Origin: Allonocardiopsis opalescens
GTDB taxonomy: Bacteria; Actinomycetota; Actinomycetes; Streptosporangiales; Streptosporangiaceae
DNA: 64,000 bases
NCBI RefSeq assembly: GCF_003002095.1
Contig: NZ_PVZC01000004.1
Span: 496,001-560,000 of the forward strand
Direction: 5' to 3'
Made by a program: the position numbers and the translations under genes. How positions within the stretch are numbered: the stretch's first letter is position 1; each line of letters opens with the position of its first letter. Below the pieces are notes generated by a model. That model worked only from the letters and a program-made list of their open reading frames with translations. It did not search any database and was not told the origin of the DNA. Positions 16,523 through 25,260 of the stretch are shown piece after piece.

Positions 16523-16825
16523 ATGTTCCGGGTGACCATCAGCGGCGCCTTCGACGGGATCACCGAGGCCCAGCGCGCCGCGCTGCGCGCCGACGCCGAC
16601 GCCTTCCAGCCCGGCTACACCGAGACCGGCGCCTTCACCACCGACCGCGCCCTGTCGGCCTTCACCTTCCGCTGCCAGGTCCCGGCCGAGGAGCCGACCG
16701 ACGGCGAGCCCGAGGCCACCCGCCGGGCGCTGGCCGCCCTCGACGCGCACGGCTACCCGCACCGGGTGATCCGCGTCGCCGTCACCGACATGCGCGATAT
16801 CAAGATCCGCCGCAGGAACCGCTAG
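16523..16825 (+). CDS. Small DUF6204-like protein
   Basis: 100 residues. The start FRVTISGAFDGITEAQRAALRA and the pattern ...GAFTTDRALSAFTFRCQV match small actinobacterial proteins annotated as DUF6204. The function is unknown. It has alternating beta and alpha segments and no membrane segment. It is translated one base after the TetR stop, with GAGAGGAG upstream, so it is part of that operon. Confidence 0.65.
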   Translation: MFRVTISGAFDGITEAQRAALRADADAFQPGYTETGAFTTDRALSAFTFRCQVPAEEPTDGEPEATRRALAALDAHGYPHRVIRVAVTDMRDIKIRRRNR

Positions 16826-16900
16826 GCGCCCCCGGCGGCCGCGCCGCCCTGCCCGCGGCGGCATGATGGACCCCACCCCGTCACCAGGAGGTTCACCGGA

Positions 16901-17359
16901 ATGAGGCCCGCCCCACGCAGCCGCGCGCAGCGCCTGCGCGACACCCTGCACCGGCTGGAGCACGACGTCGACGCGTGGGTGGCCACCGCCGACCCCGGCA
17001 GCGGTGTCCCGCACCTGGTGCCGCTCTCCTTCCTCTGGGACGGCGAGACCCTGCTGCTGGCCACCCCGGGGTCGAGCCCGACCGGCCGCAACCTGCGGGC
17101 GTCGGGCACCGCCAGGCTCGGCATCGGGCCGACCCGCGACGTCGTGCTGGTCGAGGGCACCGTCACGGCCCTGGCGCCCGCGGAGCTGCCGGAGGAGACC
17201 GCCGACGCCTTCGCCGCGAAGACCGGCTTCGACCCCCGCCGCGAGAGCGAGCCCTACCTGTACTTCCGGGTCCGCCCGCTCCGCGTGCGCGCGTGGCGGG
17301 AGGCCAACGAGCTCAAGGGCCGCGAACTGCTCCGCGACGGCGCCTGGGCCACCGGCTGA
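16901..17359 (+). CDS. Pyridoxamine 5'-phosphate oxidase-fold (FMN/F420) protein
   Basis: 152 residues. The split-barrel pattern is WVATADPGSGVPHLVPLSFLWDGETLLLATPGSSPTGRNLR (residues about 26-66), then TARLGIGPTRDVVLVEGTVTA. This is the PNPOx/FDOR family, which uses FMN or coenzyme F420; the short form without the C-terminal PNPOx extension suggests an F420-type reductase or flavin binder. AGGAGG lies before ATG 16901. It converges on the XRE-cupin gene with a 22-bp gap. Confidence 0.78.
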   Translation: MRPAPRSRAQRLRDTLHRLEHDVDAWVATADPGSGVPHLVPLSFLWDGETLLLATPGSSPTGRNLRASGTARLGIGPTRDVVLVEGTVTALAPAELPEETADAFAAKTGFDPRRESEPYLYFRVRPLRVRAWREANELKGRELLRDGAWATG

Positions 17360-17381
17360 GCGCGCCCCACCACCGCGCCGC

Positions 17382-17993
17382 TCAGTGCTCCGGCGGCTCG
17401 GAATCCCTGCGGGCGGGCCGGGCGCGCACGTGCACCCGCTCACCCTGCAGCCCGCACAGGCTCAGGAACTCCGCCGGCTCCGGCCCCGGGTTGCCGAAGC
17501 CGTGCGGCACCCGGGTGTCGAACTCCACCGCCTCTCCGGCGGCGAGCATGAAGTCGTGCTCGCCCAGCACGATCCGCAGCCGCCCCGACAGTAGGTACAG
17601 CCACTCGTAGCCCTCGTGCGCGCGCTGCTCGGGCCGCTCATGGGCGTACGGGCCCGGCGGCATGATCTGCTTGTAGGCGCGCAGGCCGCCGAGGTGGCGG
17701 GTCAGCGGCACGAAGGTCTGGCCGTGCCGGACGAACGGGCGCATGTGCACCCGGGGATCGCCGGTCATCGGCGCGCCCACCAGCTCGTCCAGCTGCACAC
17801 CGTGCGCCCTGGCCAGCGGCAGCAGCAGCTCCAGGGTGGGTCTGCGCCGCCCGGACTCCAGCCGGGACAGGGTGCTGGCCGAGATCCCGGTCGTCTCGCT
17901 CAGCCCGGTCAGCGTGATGCCGCGCTCGCGGCGCAGCGTGCGCAGCCGGGGGCCGACGGCGGTCAGCACGTCGGCGAGGTCGTCGGCTTCCAT
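17382..17993 (-). CDS. XRE-family regulator with cupin domain
   Basis: 203 residues. The N-terminal HTH_3 (GPRLRTLRRERGITLTGLSETTGISASTLSRLESGRRRPT, residues about 13-52) is followed by a C-terminal cupin_2 barrel (EGYEWLYLLSGRLRIVLGEHDFML). The ATG at 17993 is preferred; an in-frame start 12 codons upstream lies inside the operator. It is divergent from the thioredoxin reductase-like gene. This XRE-cupin/TrxR/methyltransferase arrangement recurs in actinomycetes, so it probably controls the pair. Confidence 0.83.
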   Translation of the reverse strand: MEADDLADVLTAVGPRLRTLRRERGITLTGLSETTGISASTLSRLESGRRRPTLELLLPLARAHGVQLDELVGAPMTGDPRVHMRPFVRHGQTFVPLTRHLGGLRAYKQIMPPGPYAHERPEQRAHEGYEWLYLLSGRLRIVLGEHDFMLAAGEAVEFDTRVPHGFGNPGPEPAEFLSLCGLQGERVHVRARPARRDSEPPEH

Positions 17994-18000
17994 CCCTCTA

Positions 18001-18030
18001 TTTGCCAACCCGGCAAAGAACTTTGTCAAG
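18001..18030. promoter_or_regulatory. Operator/promoter between XRE-cupin and TrxR genes
   Basis: TTTGCC-N5-GGCAAA (18001-18017) is a perfect dyad that overlaps a second one, CAAAG-N2-CTTTG (18014-18025). A TTGACA -35 for the minus strand occupies 18029-18024, so the dyads sit between -35 and start codon of the XRE gene and upstream of the TrxR gene. This suits a repressor of both. Confidence 0.6.
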
Positions 18031-18076
18031 CGGGCCGGTCCGGACCGATCATCACCGGTGAACGGAGGGATTCGAG

Positions 18077-19114
18077 ATGACGGAACGAACCGAAGGCGCG
18101 CGGCGCTACGAGGTGGTCGTGATCGGCGGGGGCGCCGCCGGGCTGAGCGGGGCGATGGCCCTGGCCCGGTCGCGCCGATCGGTCCTGGTGGTGGACGCCG
18201 GCCGGCCGCGCAACGCCCCGGCCGGACACATCCACAACTACCTGGGCCGCGAGGGCATGCCGCCCGAGGAACTGCTGGCCCGGGGCCGGGCCGAGGTGGA
18301 GGGGTACGGCGGCGAGATCGTGCCGGGCGAGGTCGCCGCGGTCGAGCGGCTGGACGGCGGCGGCTTCCGCGTCGCCCTCGCCGACGGCACCCGGGTGGCG
18401 GCCGACCGGCTGCTGGTGGCCACCGGCCTGGCCGACGAGCTGCCCGAGGTGCCCGGGCTGGCCGAGCGGTGGGGGCGCGACGTGCTGCACTGCCCGTACT
18501 GCCACGGCTACGAGGTGCGCGACCAGGCGATCGGCATCCTGAACACCGGACCGATGACCGCGCACCAGGTCCTGCTGTGGCGGCAGCTCAGCGCCGACCT
18601 GACCGTCTTCCAGCACACCGGGCCCGAGCCGAGCGCCGAGGAGCGCGAGCAGTACGCCGCCCGGGGCGTCACCCTCGTCGAGGGCGAGGTGGCGCGGCTG
18701 GAGGTGACCGGCGACCGGCTCACGGGCGCGGTGCTCGCCGACGGCCGGGTGGTGCGCTGCCAGGCCCTCGTGGTCGCCCCGCGCTTCACCGCCCGCGGCG
18801 GCGTCCTGGCCGGCCTCGGCCTGCGGCCGACCCAGCAGGAGCGCGACGGGCACGTGATCGGCGAGTACATCGCGGCCGACCCCACCGGCGCCACCGAGGT
18901 GCCCGGCGTCTGGGTCGCCGGTAACGTCGCCAGCGTGACCGAGCAGCTCGTCGGCGCCGTGACGGCGGGCCTGCGCGCCGGAGCCATGATCAACGGCGAC
19001 CTGGCCGCCGAGGAGACCCGGCGGGCCGTCGCCGCACGCAGAGCCGGCTTCTCCGCCCGCGACGAGAGCGAGCTCACCGAGCAGGTGCTCGGCGACCGCC
19101 GCCACGGCCTGTGA
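18077..19114 (+). CDS. FAD/NAD(P)-dependent oxidoreductase, thioredoxin-reductase-like
   Basis: 345 residues. The FAD loop is VVVIGGGAAGLSGAMALARS (residues 13-32). A redox-active pair lies in CPYCHGYEV, and the C-terminal FAD motif is PGVWVAGNVAS. The CxxC and length resemble the GliT/HlmI/TrpR-like branch of thioredoxin reductases, which can also oxidise dithiols in natural products. AACGGAGGG precedes the ATG. It is followed by the methyltransferase 35 bp downstream and is probably an operon under the XRE-cupin regulator. Confidence 0.85.
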   Translation: MTERTEGARRYEVVVIGGGAAGLSGAMALARSRRSVLVVDAGRPRNAPAGHIHNYLGREGMPPEELLARGRAEVEGYGGEIVPGEVAAVERLDGGGFRVALADGTRVAADRLLVATGLADELPEVPGLAERWGRDVLHCPYCHGYEVRDQAIGILNTGPMTAHQVLLWRQLSADLTVFQHTGPEPSAEEREQYAARGVTLVEGEVARLEVTGDRLTGAVLADGRVVRCQALVVAPRFTARGGVLAGLGLRPTQQERDGHVIGEYIAADPTGATEVPGVWVAGNVASVTEQLVGAVTAGLRAGAMINGDLAAEETRRAVAARRAGFSARDESELTEQVLGDRRHGL

Positions 19115-19149
19115 CCCCGCCCCGCCAGCCGAGCCAGAGGAGTACACCC

Positions 19150-19797
19150 ATGTCCGACCACAGCGGTCAGACCCAGGAGGGCACCCAGGAGGAGATCTGG
19201 GACGCCCGCTACCGCGAGAACGAACGCGTCTGGAGCGGCGAGCCCAATGCCGCCCTGGTCCGCGAAGCCGCCGACCTGGCGCCGGGACGCGCGCTGGACC
19301 TGGGCTGCGGCGAGGGCGGCGATGCCGTCTGGCTCGCCCGGCAGGGCTGGCGCGTCACGGCCGTCGACGTCTCCCAGGTCGCCCTGGACCGGGCGGCCGG
19401 GCACGCCGCCGAGGCCGGCGTGGCCGACCGCGTCGAGTGGCAGCGGCACGACCTCGGCTCGTCCTTCCCCGCCGGGGAGTACGACCTGGTCTCCGCGCAC
19501 TTCCTGCACTCCTACGGCGAATTCCCCCGGGAGCGGATCCTGCGCGCCGCCGCGGCGGCGGTGGCGCCCGGCGGCGTGCTGCTGGTCGTGGGGCACTCCG
19601 ACATGCCGCCCGGCATGGCCGAGCGCCACCCCGACGCCTACCTGCCCGGCCCCGACGAGGTCCTGGCCGGCCTGGAGTTGGCGCCCGGGGCCTGGGAGGT
19701 GCTGCGCTGCGAGGAGCACCCGCGGGTCCAGACCGCCCCGGACGGCACGATCTGGAACCGCACCGACAACACCGTGAAGGTGCGCCGCAAGGTGTGA
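19150..19797 (+). CDS. Class I SAM-dependent methyltransferase (TehB-like)
   Basis: 215 residues. It begins IWDARYRENERVWSGEPNAALV, then motif I ALDLGCGEGGDAVWLARQGW and motif II TAVDVSQVALDRA. These are the features of small thiopurine/TehB-type methyltransferases that act on chalcogen or thiol compounds. ATG 19150 has AGAGGAG 8 nt upstream; an earlier GTG overlaps the TrxR stop. Together with the TrxR neighbour the context suggests thiol or selenium/tellurium chemistry, which is inference. Confidence 0.82.
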   Translation: MSDHSGQTQEGTQEEIWDARYRENERVWSGEPNAALVREAADLAPGRALDLGCGEGGDAVWLARQGWRVTAVDVSQVALDRAAGHAAEAGVADRVEWQRHDLGSSFPAGEYDLVSAHFLHSYGEFPRERILRAAAAAVAPGGVLLVVGHSDMPPGMAERHPDAYLPGPDEVLAGLELAPGAWEVLRCEEHPRVQTAPDGTIWNRTDNTVKVRRKV

Positions 19798-19800
19798 GCC

Positions 19801-19846
19801 CCCGCCGGCCGGCCGCGCTCCGGGCGCACCGGAGGCGGCCGGCGGG
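19801..19846. terminator. Nested hairpin between convergent genes
   Basis: CCCGCCGGCC at 19801-19810 pairs with GGCCGGCGGG at 19837-19846, and an inner CTCCGG/CCGGAG pair extends the stem. It lies between the methyltransferase stop (19797) and the MFS stop (19858) and can serve both strands. No T-run is present. Confidence 0.6.
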
Positions 19847-19857
19847 CGGACCGGCCG

Positions 19858-21042
19858 CTACCCGGCCGGTGCGGACGCGTCCGGGACGCGCGGCGCCGGC
19901 GCGCCCCGCACCGCCCGCGCCGCACCGGCCGCGGCGAGGGCGGCGGCCACCAGCAGCGCGCTGACCCACAGCGGCGAGCGGAAGCCCAGGCCGGCCTCGA
20001 TAGCGGCGCCGCCCGCCCACGGCCCGACCGCGGCCCCCACGTTCAGCGCCGCCGTGGCGAAGCCGCCCGCCATGGTCGGCGCCCCGGCGGCCCCATAGAG
20101 CGCCCGCGCGATCAGCGCGGAGCCCAGGGCGAACGACAGCGCCCCCTGCACGCACACCAGCACGGCGGCCGCGACCGGCACCCCCGCGCCCAGCGCGAAC
20201 AGCGCCCAGCCCGCGAGCAGGACCGGACCGCCGACGGCCAGCACCGGCACCGCCCGCGTGTCGGCGAGGCGTCCGCCCACCGAGACCCCGGCGAAGGCGC
20301 CGATCCCGAACAGCGCCAGCAGCGCGGGCACCCACGCCGAACCGAACCCGCTCACCTCGGTGAGCAGCGGCACCAGATAGGTGAAGCTGCAGAAGGTCGC
20401 GCCGTTCACCAGCGCCCCCAGCAGCAGCGCCACCAGCAGCCGCGGACGGCGCAGCACCCGCAGCTCGCGGCGCGCTCCGGCCGAGGGAGCGCCGGGGGGC
20501 GCGGCCGGCACCGACCGCAGGATCGCGACGACGGCGGGCACCGACACCAGCGCCACCGCCCAGAAGGCGGCCCGCCAGCCCCACAGCTCGCCGAGCGCGG
20601 CACCGCCCGGCACCCCGGCGACGCAGGCCAGGGTGGTGCCGCCCAGCAGCACACCGGTGGCGCGCCCCTTGGCGTCCGGCGCGACCATGGCCGTCGCCGC
20701 CGCCAGCGCCACGGCCAGGAACCCGGCATTGGCCAGCGCCGCGACCACCCGGGTCACCAGCAGCACGGTGAAATCGGTGGTGAGCGCGCCCACCACGTGC
20801 ACCAGCAGGAAGACGATCAGGAAGGCCAGCAGCGCGCGGCGCCGCGGCCAGCGCGCGGCGACCGCCGCCATCAGCGGCGCACCGACGACCATCCCGACCG
20901 CGAAGGCCGAGGTCAGCCAGCCGGCGGCCGGAATCGAGACGTTCAAGTCCTCGGCGATGTCCGGCCCGAGGCCGGCCAGCATGAACTCAGAGGTGCCCTG
21001 GGCGAAGATCGCCAGGGCGAGCATGTACAGAGCGAAAGGCAC
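19858..21042 (-). CDS. MFS exporter, Cmx/CmlR chloramphenicol type
   Basis: 394 residues and 12 transmembrane helices. The N-terminus FALYMLALAIFAQGTSEFMLAGLGPDIAEDL and the DHA1 motif A region (MAAVAARWPRRRALLAF) are the hallmarks of the actinobacterial chloramphenicol exporters (Cmx, CmlR) and the wider arabinose-efflux permeases. GTG 21042 gives the canonical start, with GGAG upstream. Drug specificity is inferred from family only. A 500-bp region with several dyads lies upstream. Confidence 0.82.
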   Translation of the reverse strand: MPFALYMLALAIFAQGTSEFMLAGLGPDIAEDLNVSIPAAGWLTSAFAVGMVVGAPLMAAVAARWPRRRALLAFLIVFLLVHVVGALTTDFTVLLVTRVVAALANAGFLAVALAAATAMVAPDAKGRATGVLLGGTTLACVAGVPGGAALGELWGWRAAFWAVALVSVPAVVAILRSVPAAPPGAPSAGARRELRVLRRPRLLVALLLGALVNGATFCSFTYLVPLLTEVSGFGSAWVPALLALFGIGAFAGVSVGGRLADTRAVPVLAVGGPVLLAGWALFALGAGVPVAAAVLVCVQGALSFALGSALIARALYGAAGAPTMAGGFATAALNVGAAVGPWAGGAAIEAGLGFRSPLWVSALLVAAALAAAGAARAVRGAPAPRVPDASAPAG

Positions 21043-21546
21043 AGTGGACTCCGCGAGCGCAGTGGATCGACGGCACGGCGGGCGCGCGGCACCGGCGGCG
21101 GAGGACGTGCGGAAGCGGTCCGTCCGGCCGGGCGCGGCCACCACGCGGGGGAGACCGTCAGCGCCGGCTACGGCGCACGACGGCGGAAGAGGCCCGGATC
21201 ACGGCGATCCGATGGCAGCGCTCGCGGCCCGGCGGCCCGGCCCCCAAGGGCACGCGGCCGCACCGCGACGACGCCTAAAGGCCACCGGACGACCGGTGGC
21301 TAGCGTCTTGACGCCTCGGGACTGGACACACGCGCACTCTAGGACCGCCCGCCCCGCCCGGCCAAACGGTTTTCGGCCCGCATGTATCGCGGGCGTATCG
21401 AAAAGCGCATACGCCCCCGCAACGGCGGTCCGGCTTCAGTGGGGGCACAGACGCCCGGGGCGCGGACGGCCGCCCGTCCGTCTCGGGGGTACGACGAACG
21501 CGGCCGGCGGACGGATTCCGCGTCCGGACGGAAGCGGGGGGGCGGC
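21043..21546. other. Non-coding stretch with several dyads
   Basis: No convincing gene is seen in 504 bp between the divergent MFS and VanZ-like genes. It holds GCCACCGG-N4-CCGGTGGC (21281-21300), GGGCGTAT-N10-ATACGCCC (21391-21416) and GGACGG-N4-CCGTCC (21464-21479). The first two look like operators. The third may be a hairpin just before the VanZ-like gene. Confidence 0.5.
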
Positions 21547-22137
21547 ATGCTCACGGGGTGGTTGTGGATCGGGACCTTCACCGGAACGGTGGTCACCACG
21601 GTGGCCGCCCTGCCGCTGGCCGCGCTGGCGGTGTGGGCGCTGGCACGCCTGCGGATCGCCGCCGGCGGCACGCCGGCGCGGGCCTGGCGCGACTCGCTGG
21701 CCGAGGTCGGCATCGTCTACTGGACGGTGCCGGTGGTGTGGATGATCATGCTGCCGGGCGGCCAGGCCGGCGCCGTCCCCGGGCGGCTGCAGCTGCTACC
21801 GCTGCAGGACCTGCTCACGATGCTCGCGGACGATCCAGGGGCGGCGGCGGGCCAGATCACCGGGAACCTGCTGGTCTTCGCGGCGCTGGGCTTCTTCGCC
21901 CCGCTGCGCTTCCCGGCACTGGCGTCGGTCCCGCGGGTCTTGGCGCTCGCGGCGGGCTGCTCGGTGCTGGTCGAGACCGCGCAGTACGTCCTGCAGCTGG
22001 ACCGGGTGACCTCCGCCGACGACGTCCTGCTCAACGCCGCCGGCGCCGGGCTGGCCGCGCTGGCCTCGCGCCGCTGGTGGCGCACCGCCGCCGCAGCGCC
22101 GGACCGGACCCGATCGGCGCCGGCACCCGCGCGCTGA
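21547..22137 (+). CDS. VanZ-like membrane protein
   Basis: 196 residues with about four transmembrane segments. The VanZ pattern is visible: VPGRLQLLPLQDLL, ITGNLLVFAALGFFAPL and SVLVETAQYVLQLDRVTSADDVLLNAAGAGLA. VanZ proteins affect teicoplanin susceptibility in enterococci; in actinomycetes the role is unclear. ATG 21547 follows a G-rich tract. It precedes the response-regulator stub and kinase. Confidence 0.8.
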   Translation: MLTGWLWIGTFTGTVVTTVAALPLAALAVWALARLRIAAGGTPARAWRDSLAEVGIVYWTVPVVWMIMLPGGQAGAVPGRLQLLPLQDLLTMLADDPGAAAGQITGNLLVFAALGFFAPLRFPALASVPRVLALAAGCSVLVETAQYVLQLDRVTSADDVLLNAAGAGLAALASRRWWRTAAAAPDRTRSAPAPAR

Positions 22138-22199
22138 GCCGCCCGCGGGCCCGGCCGCCGCATATGCCGCTGATACGCCGCGCCGCCTAGGCTCCAGCC

Positions 22200-22322
22200 A
22201 TGCGCGTGCTGATCGTGTCGGACGAGCCCCACCCGGCCGAAGACGGCCGTGACGGTCCCCGGCCGGCGGCGACCACCGCCGGAACCGCCCGGCATCGGCT
22301 CCCGCCCCGGCGGCGCCCGTGA
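22200..22322 (+). pseudogene. Remnant of OmpR-type response regulator (N-terminal stub)
   Basis: 40 codons. The product starts MRVLIVSDEPHPAEDGRDGP, which is clearly derived from the MRVLIVEDEP(H)LAEAIRDGL start of an OmpR-type regulator. After about 22 residues it turns into Ala/Thr/Pro/Arg-rich sequence. The receiver core, phosphoacceptor and DNA-binding domain are absent. Its TGA overlaps the kinase GTG as GTGA, the usual regulator-kinase junction, so start and end are both kept while the middle is gone. Internal deletion plus drift is the simplest reading; retention as a coupling leader is possible. Confidence 0.6.
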
Positions 22323-23434
22323 ATAGGCGCCCGGGCCTCAGCGCCCGGCTGAAGCTCACCATCAGCTACGCGGGCTTCCTCCTCCCGACCGGAGTGCTCC
22401 TGCTGTTCGTGGTGTGGGTGTTCCTGCTGCGCTACGTGCCCGTCGGCGCCATGGCCGGCGCCCCGCCCGGAGCGAGCCCCACCGTCGGCACTGTCCTGGT
22501 GGGCGCCTTCGTCCCCGTCGCGGCCACGGCACTGGCCTGCCTGCTGGTGTTCAGCCTCGTGGGCGGCTGGATCCTGGCCGGCCGGATGCTCGCACCGCTG
22601 ACCCGGATCGCGGACGCGGCGCGGCTGGTCGCGAACGGGTCGCTCTCCCACCGGATCCGCATGCGGGGCCGCAGCGACGAGTTCCGCGAACTCGCCGACG
22701 TGTTCGACGCCATGCTCGAACAGCTCGAATCGCACGTCGCCGAACAGCGGCGCTTCGCCGCGAACGCCTCCCACGAGCTGCGCACCCCGCTGGCCATCAC
22801 GCGGACCCTCCTCGACGTCGCCCGCAAGGACCCCGAGCGAGGGGAGGACGAACTCATCGAACGCCTCCACACCGCCACCACGCGGGCGATCGACCTCACC
22901 GACGCCCTCCTGCTGCTCAGCCGGGGCGAGCGCGGGATGCTGCCCCGCGAGCCCGTCGACCTCTCCCTCATCGCCGAAGAGGCCGCCGAAACGCTGCTTC
23001 CCCTCGCCGAAGGCCGCGGGATCGCGATGGAGGTCACCGGCGAGGCGGCGCGGACCACCGGCTCGGCGGCGCTCATGCTGCGGATGGCGGCGAACCTCGT
23101 CCAGAACGCCATCGTGCACAACCTCCCCGCCGGCGGCACCGTGGCGGTCCGCACCGAATCGGGGCAGGACGCGAGCATGCTGCGGGTGGAGAACACCGGC
23201 CATCCGCTCCCGCCGGAACTGGTGCCGACCCTCACCGAGCCCTTCCGGCGCGGAACGGAGCGGGTACGCGCCGACGAGCACGCCGGGGTCGGCCTCGGGC
23301 TGGCCATCGTGCACAGCATCGTCCGGGCGCACGACGGGACCCTTGAACTCGCCCCCCGGCCCGCCGGCGGCCTACTCGTCACGGTCCGCCTTCCCACCGC
23401 GCCGCGGGCGCCGTCGCCGGACGGGGCCCGCTAG
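22319..23434 (+). CDS. Sensor histidine kinase, orphaned
   Basis: 371 residues. Two transmembrane helices (about 14-38 and 62-86) frame a short extracytoplasmic loop. Then come HAMP (LAPLTRIADAARLVANGSL), HisKA with the H-box FAANASHELRTPLAITR, the N-box LVQNAIVHN and the G-box GVGLGLAIVHSIV. All catalytic boxes look intact. The GTG start overlaps the stop of a truncated response-regulator stub, so its original partner is lost. It may signal to a regulator elsewhere. It converges on the NarL-type system with an 18-bp gap. Confidence 0.85.
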   Translation: MNRRPGLSARLKLTISYAGFLLPTGVLLLFVVWVFLLRYVPVGAMAGAPPGASPTVGTVLVGAFVPVAATALACLLVFSLVGGWILAGRMLAPLTRIADAARLVANGSLSHRIRMRGRSDEFRELADVFDAMLEQLESHVAEQRRFAANASHELRTPLAITRTLLDVARKDPERGEDELIERLHTATTRAIDLTDALLLLSRGERGMLPREPVDLSLIAEEAAETLLPLAEGRGIAMEVTGEAARTTGSAALMLRMAANLVQNAIVHNLPAGGTVAVRTESGQDASMLRVENTGHPLPPELVPTLTEPFRRGTERVRADEHAGVGLGLAIVHSIVRAHDGTLELAPRPAGGLLVTVRLPTAPRAPSPDGAR

Positions 23435-23452
23435 ACCGTCGCGCCGCGGCGC

Positions 23453-24115
23453 TCAGGCCAGTCCCGCGTCGTGGGCGAGGAGGGCGATCTGGGTGCGGTT
23501 GTCCAGGTCCAGCTTGGTGAAGATGCTGGTGATATGGGCCTTGACCGTGGCCACGCTCATGAACAGCTCCGCCGCGATCTCGGCATTGGTCCGGCCGCGG
23601 GCGACGGCCAGGGCCACCTCGCGCTCGCGCGGGCTGAGGGCGGCCAGCGCGGATTTGGCCCGCGCGTAGGCGCCGGCCTGCGCGGCGGTGCGGTCCATGA
23701 GCCGCCGGGTGACGCGCGGCGACAGGATCGGCTCGCCCTCCGCCACCTGGCGGACCGCCTCGACGATCCGCGGCGGCGGGGTGTCCTTGAGCAGGAAGCC
23801 GGCGGCTCCGGCGCGCAGCGCGTGCAGGATGTTCTCGTCGGTGTCGAAGGTGGTCAGCACGATCACCTCGGGCGGCCGGGAGCGGGCGCGCAGCCGCCGG
23901 GTGGCGGTGATGCCGTCGACCCGCGGCATCCGCAGGTCCATCAGCACCACGTCGGGGGCGTGGCGGTCGGCGGCCGCGGGGACCTCTGAGCCGTCGGCGG
24001 CCTCGCCGACCACCGCGATGCCCTCGGCTCCGTCGAGCATCATGCACAGGCCCGCGCGCACGAGCGCGTCGTCGTCGACGACCAGGACGCGCAGCGGGCG
24101 GCTCACTCCGGCCAT
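23453..24115 (-). CDS. NarL/FixJ-type response regulator
   Basis: 220 residues. The receiver keeps the acidic pair in VLVVDDDALVRAGL, the phosphoacceptor in PDVVLMDLRMP and the Lys in GFLLKDTPPP. The C-terminal LuxR HTH is LSPREREVALAVARGRTNAEIAAELFMSVATVKAHI. ATG 24115 is used; GTG 24106 would give the GTGA overlap with the upstream kinase stop and is equally plausible. It is the output of the kinase next to it. Confidence 0.87.
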   Translation of the reverse strand: MAGVSRPLRVLVVDDDALVRAGLCMMLDGAEGIAVVGEAADGSEVPAAADRHAPDVVLMDLRMPRVDGITATRRLRARSRPPEVIVLTTFDTDENILHALRAGAAGFLLKDTPPPRIVEAVRQVAEGEPILSPRVTRRLMDRTAAQAGAYARAKSALAALSPREREVALAVARGRTNAEIAAELFMSVATVKAHITSIFTKLDLDNRTQIALLAHDAGLA

Positions 24116-25260
24116 GGTAGCCACGCGCGCAGCCGGAACTCGCCGCCGGCCGGGCCGTGGTCGAGCCGGCCGCCGGCCAGCCGCAGCCGCTCCGTCAGCC
24201 CGACCAGCCCGGCACCGGCGCCGGGGGCGAGCGGCCCGCTGCCGTCGGGCGGCAGCGGGTTGCTGACCTCGATCGACAGCCGGGCGCCCGGACGGCCCGC
24301 CAGCACCACCTCGACCGGCCGGCCGGCGGCGTGCTTGCGGGCGTTGGTCAGCCCCTCCTGCACCACCCGGTAGGCGGTCCGCCCGGCGGACGCCGGGAGG
24401 GCGTCCGCGCCGGTCACCTCGTCGCGCAGCCGTACCCGCGTGCCGGCGCCGCGGGCCTCGGCCACCAGCGCGGGGAGTTCGGCCAGCCCGGGCGGGGGCG
24501 GCCCGTCCGGGGCGTCGTCCTCGCCGTCGTCGCGCAGCACGCCGATGACCTCGCGCAGCTCCTCCAGCGCCTGGTGCACTCCGGTGCGGACCACTCCGGC
24601 GGCGTGCGCCAGCCGCTCGGGCGGCGAGTCCGGCCGGTACTCCAGCGCTCCCGCGTAGGTCGCCAGCAGGGACAGCCGGTGGGCCAGCACGTCGTGCATC
24701 TCGCGGGCCAGCCGGGTGCGCTCCAGCATCCTGGCCTCCGCCACCCGGCGGCCCTGCTCGGCCTCGGCGCGCCTGGCCCGCTCCCGCAGCGAGGCGACCA
24801 GCGCGCGCCGCGCCCGCGCCAGCGCGCCCCAGCCCACCAGCGCGCCGTACCCGACCGCGATCAGCACCAGCCACCAGCCGAGGGACAGCCCGCCCGGCGG
24901 CCGCCACAGCCCCTGGACGGCGTGCGCCGCGAGCCCGGCCGCGGCGACGGCGGCCGCGACCGGGAAGGGGCGCTCGCGCGCCGTCATCAGCGCGCCGAGC
25001 GTGGCGGGCGGGGTGGCGACCGGCGAGAGCGCCGCCAGCACGGTGAGGCCCAGCGTCCCGCGGACCGGCCGCCACAGCAGTACCGGGGACAGCAGCCAGC
25101 CGAGCACGGCCGCAGTGGCGTCCAGCACCACCAGCGCGGTGGGCTCGGCGGCGGAAAGGCGCGCCCACAGCACAAGGCCGGAAAGGGCCCCCACCGCCGC
25201 GAGCACGGCCGCCACATGCCGGCCCGACGGCCCCGGATCGCAGTCGTTCTCCCTGATCAC
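24103..25260 (-). CDS. Sensor histidine kinase, NarL-system (HisKA_3) type
   Basis: 385 residues. The N-terminal half has four to six transmembrane helices and no obvious extracellular sensor. The dimerisation/phosphoacceptor His lies in LAREMHDVLAHRLSLLATYAGALE, and the ATPase domain has YRVVQEGLTNARKHA and GLVGLTERL. GTG 25260 is chosen as the start; GTG 25266 is close by, and a TACCCT box just upstream suggests a leaderless mRNA. It is paired with the response regulator at 23453 through overlapping stop and start, and is divergent from a DUF6069 gene. Confidence 0.85.
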   Translation of the reverse strand: MIRENDCDPGPSGRHVAAVLAAVGALSGLVLWARLSAAEPTALVVLDATAAVLGWLLSPVLLWRPVRGTLGLTVLAALSPVATPPATLGALMTARERPFPVAAAVAAAGLAAHAVQGLWRPPGGLSLGWWLVLIAVGYGALVGWGALARARRALVASLRERARRAEAEQGRRVAEARMLERTRLAREMHDVLAHRLSLLATYAGALEYRPDSPPERLAHAAGVVRTGVHQALEELREVIGVLRDDGEDDAPDGPPPPGLAELPALVAEARGAGTRVRLRDEVTGADALPASAGRTAYRVVQEGLTNARKHAAGRPVEVVLAGRPGARLSIEVSNPLPPDGSGPLAPGAGAGLVGLTERLRLAGGRLDHGPAGGEFRLRAWLPWPE

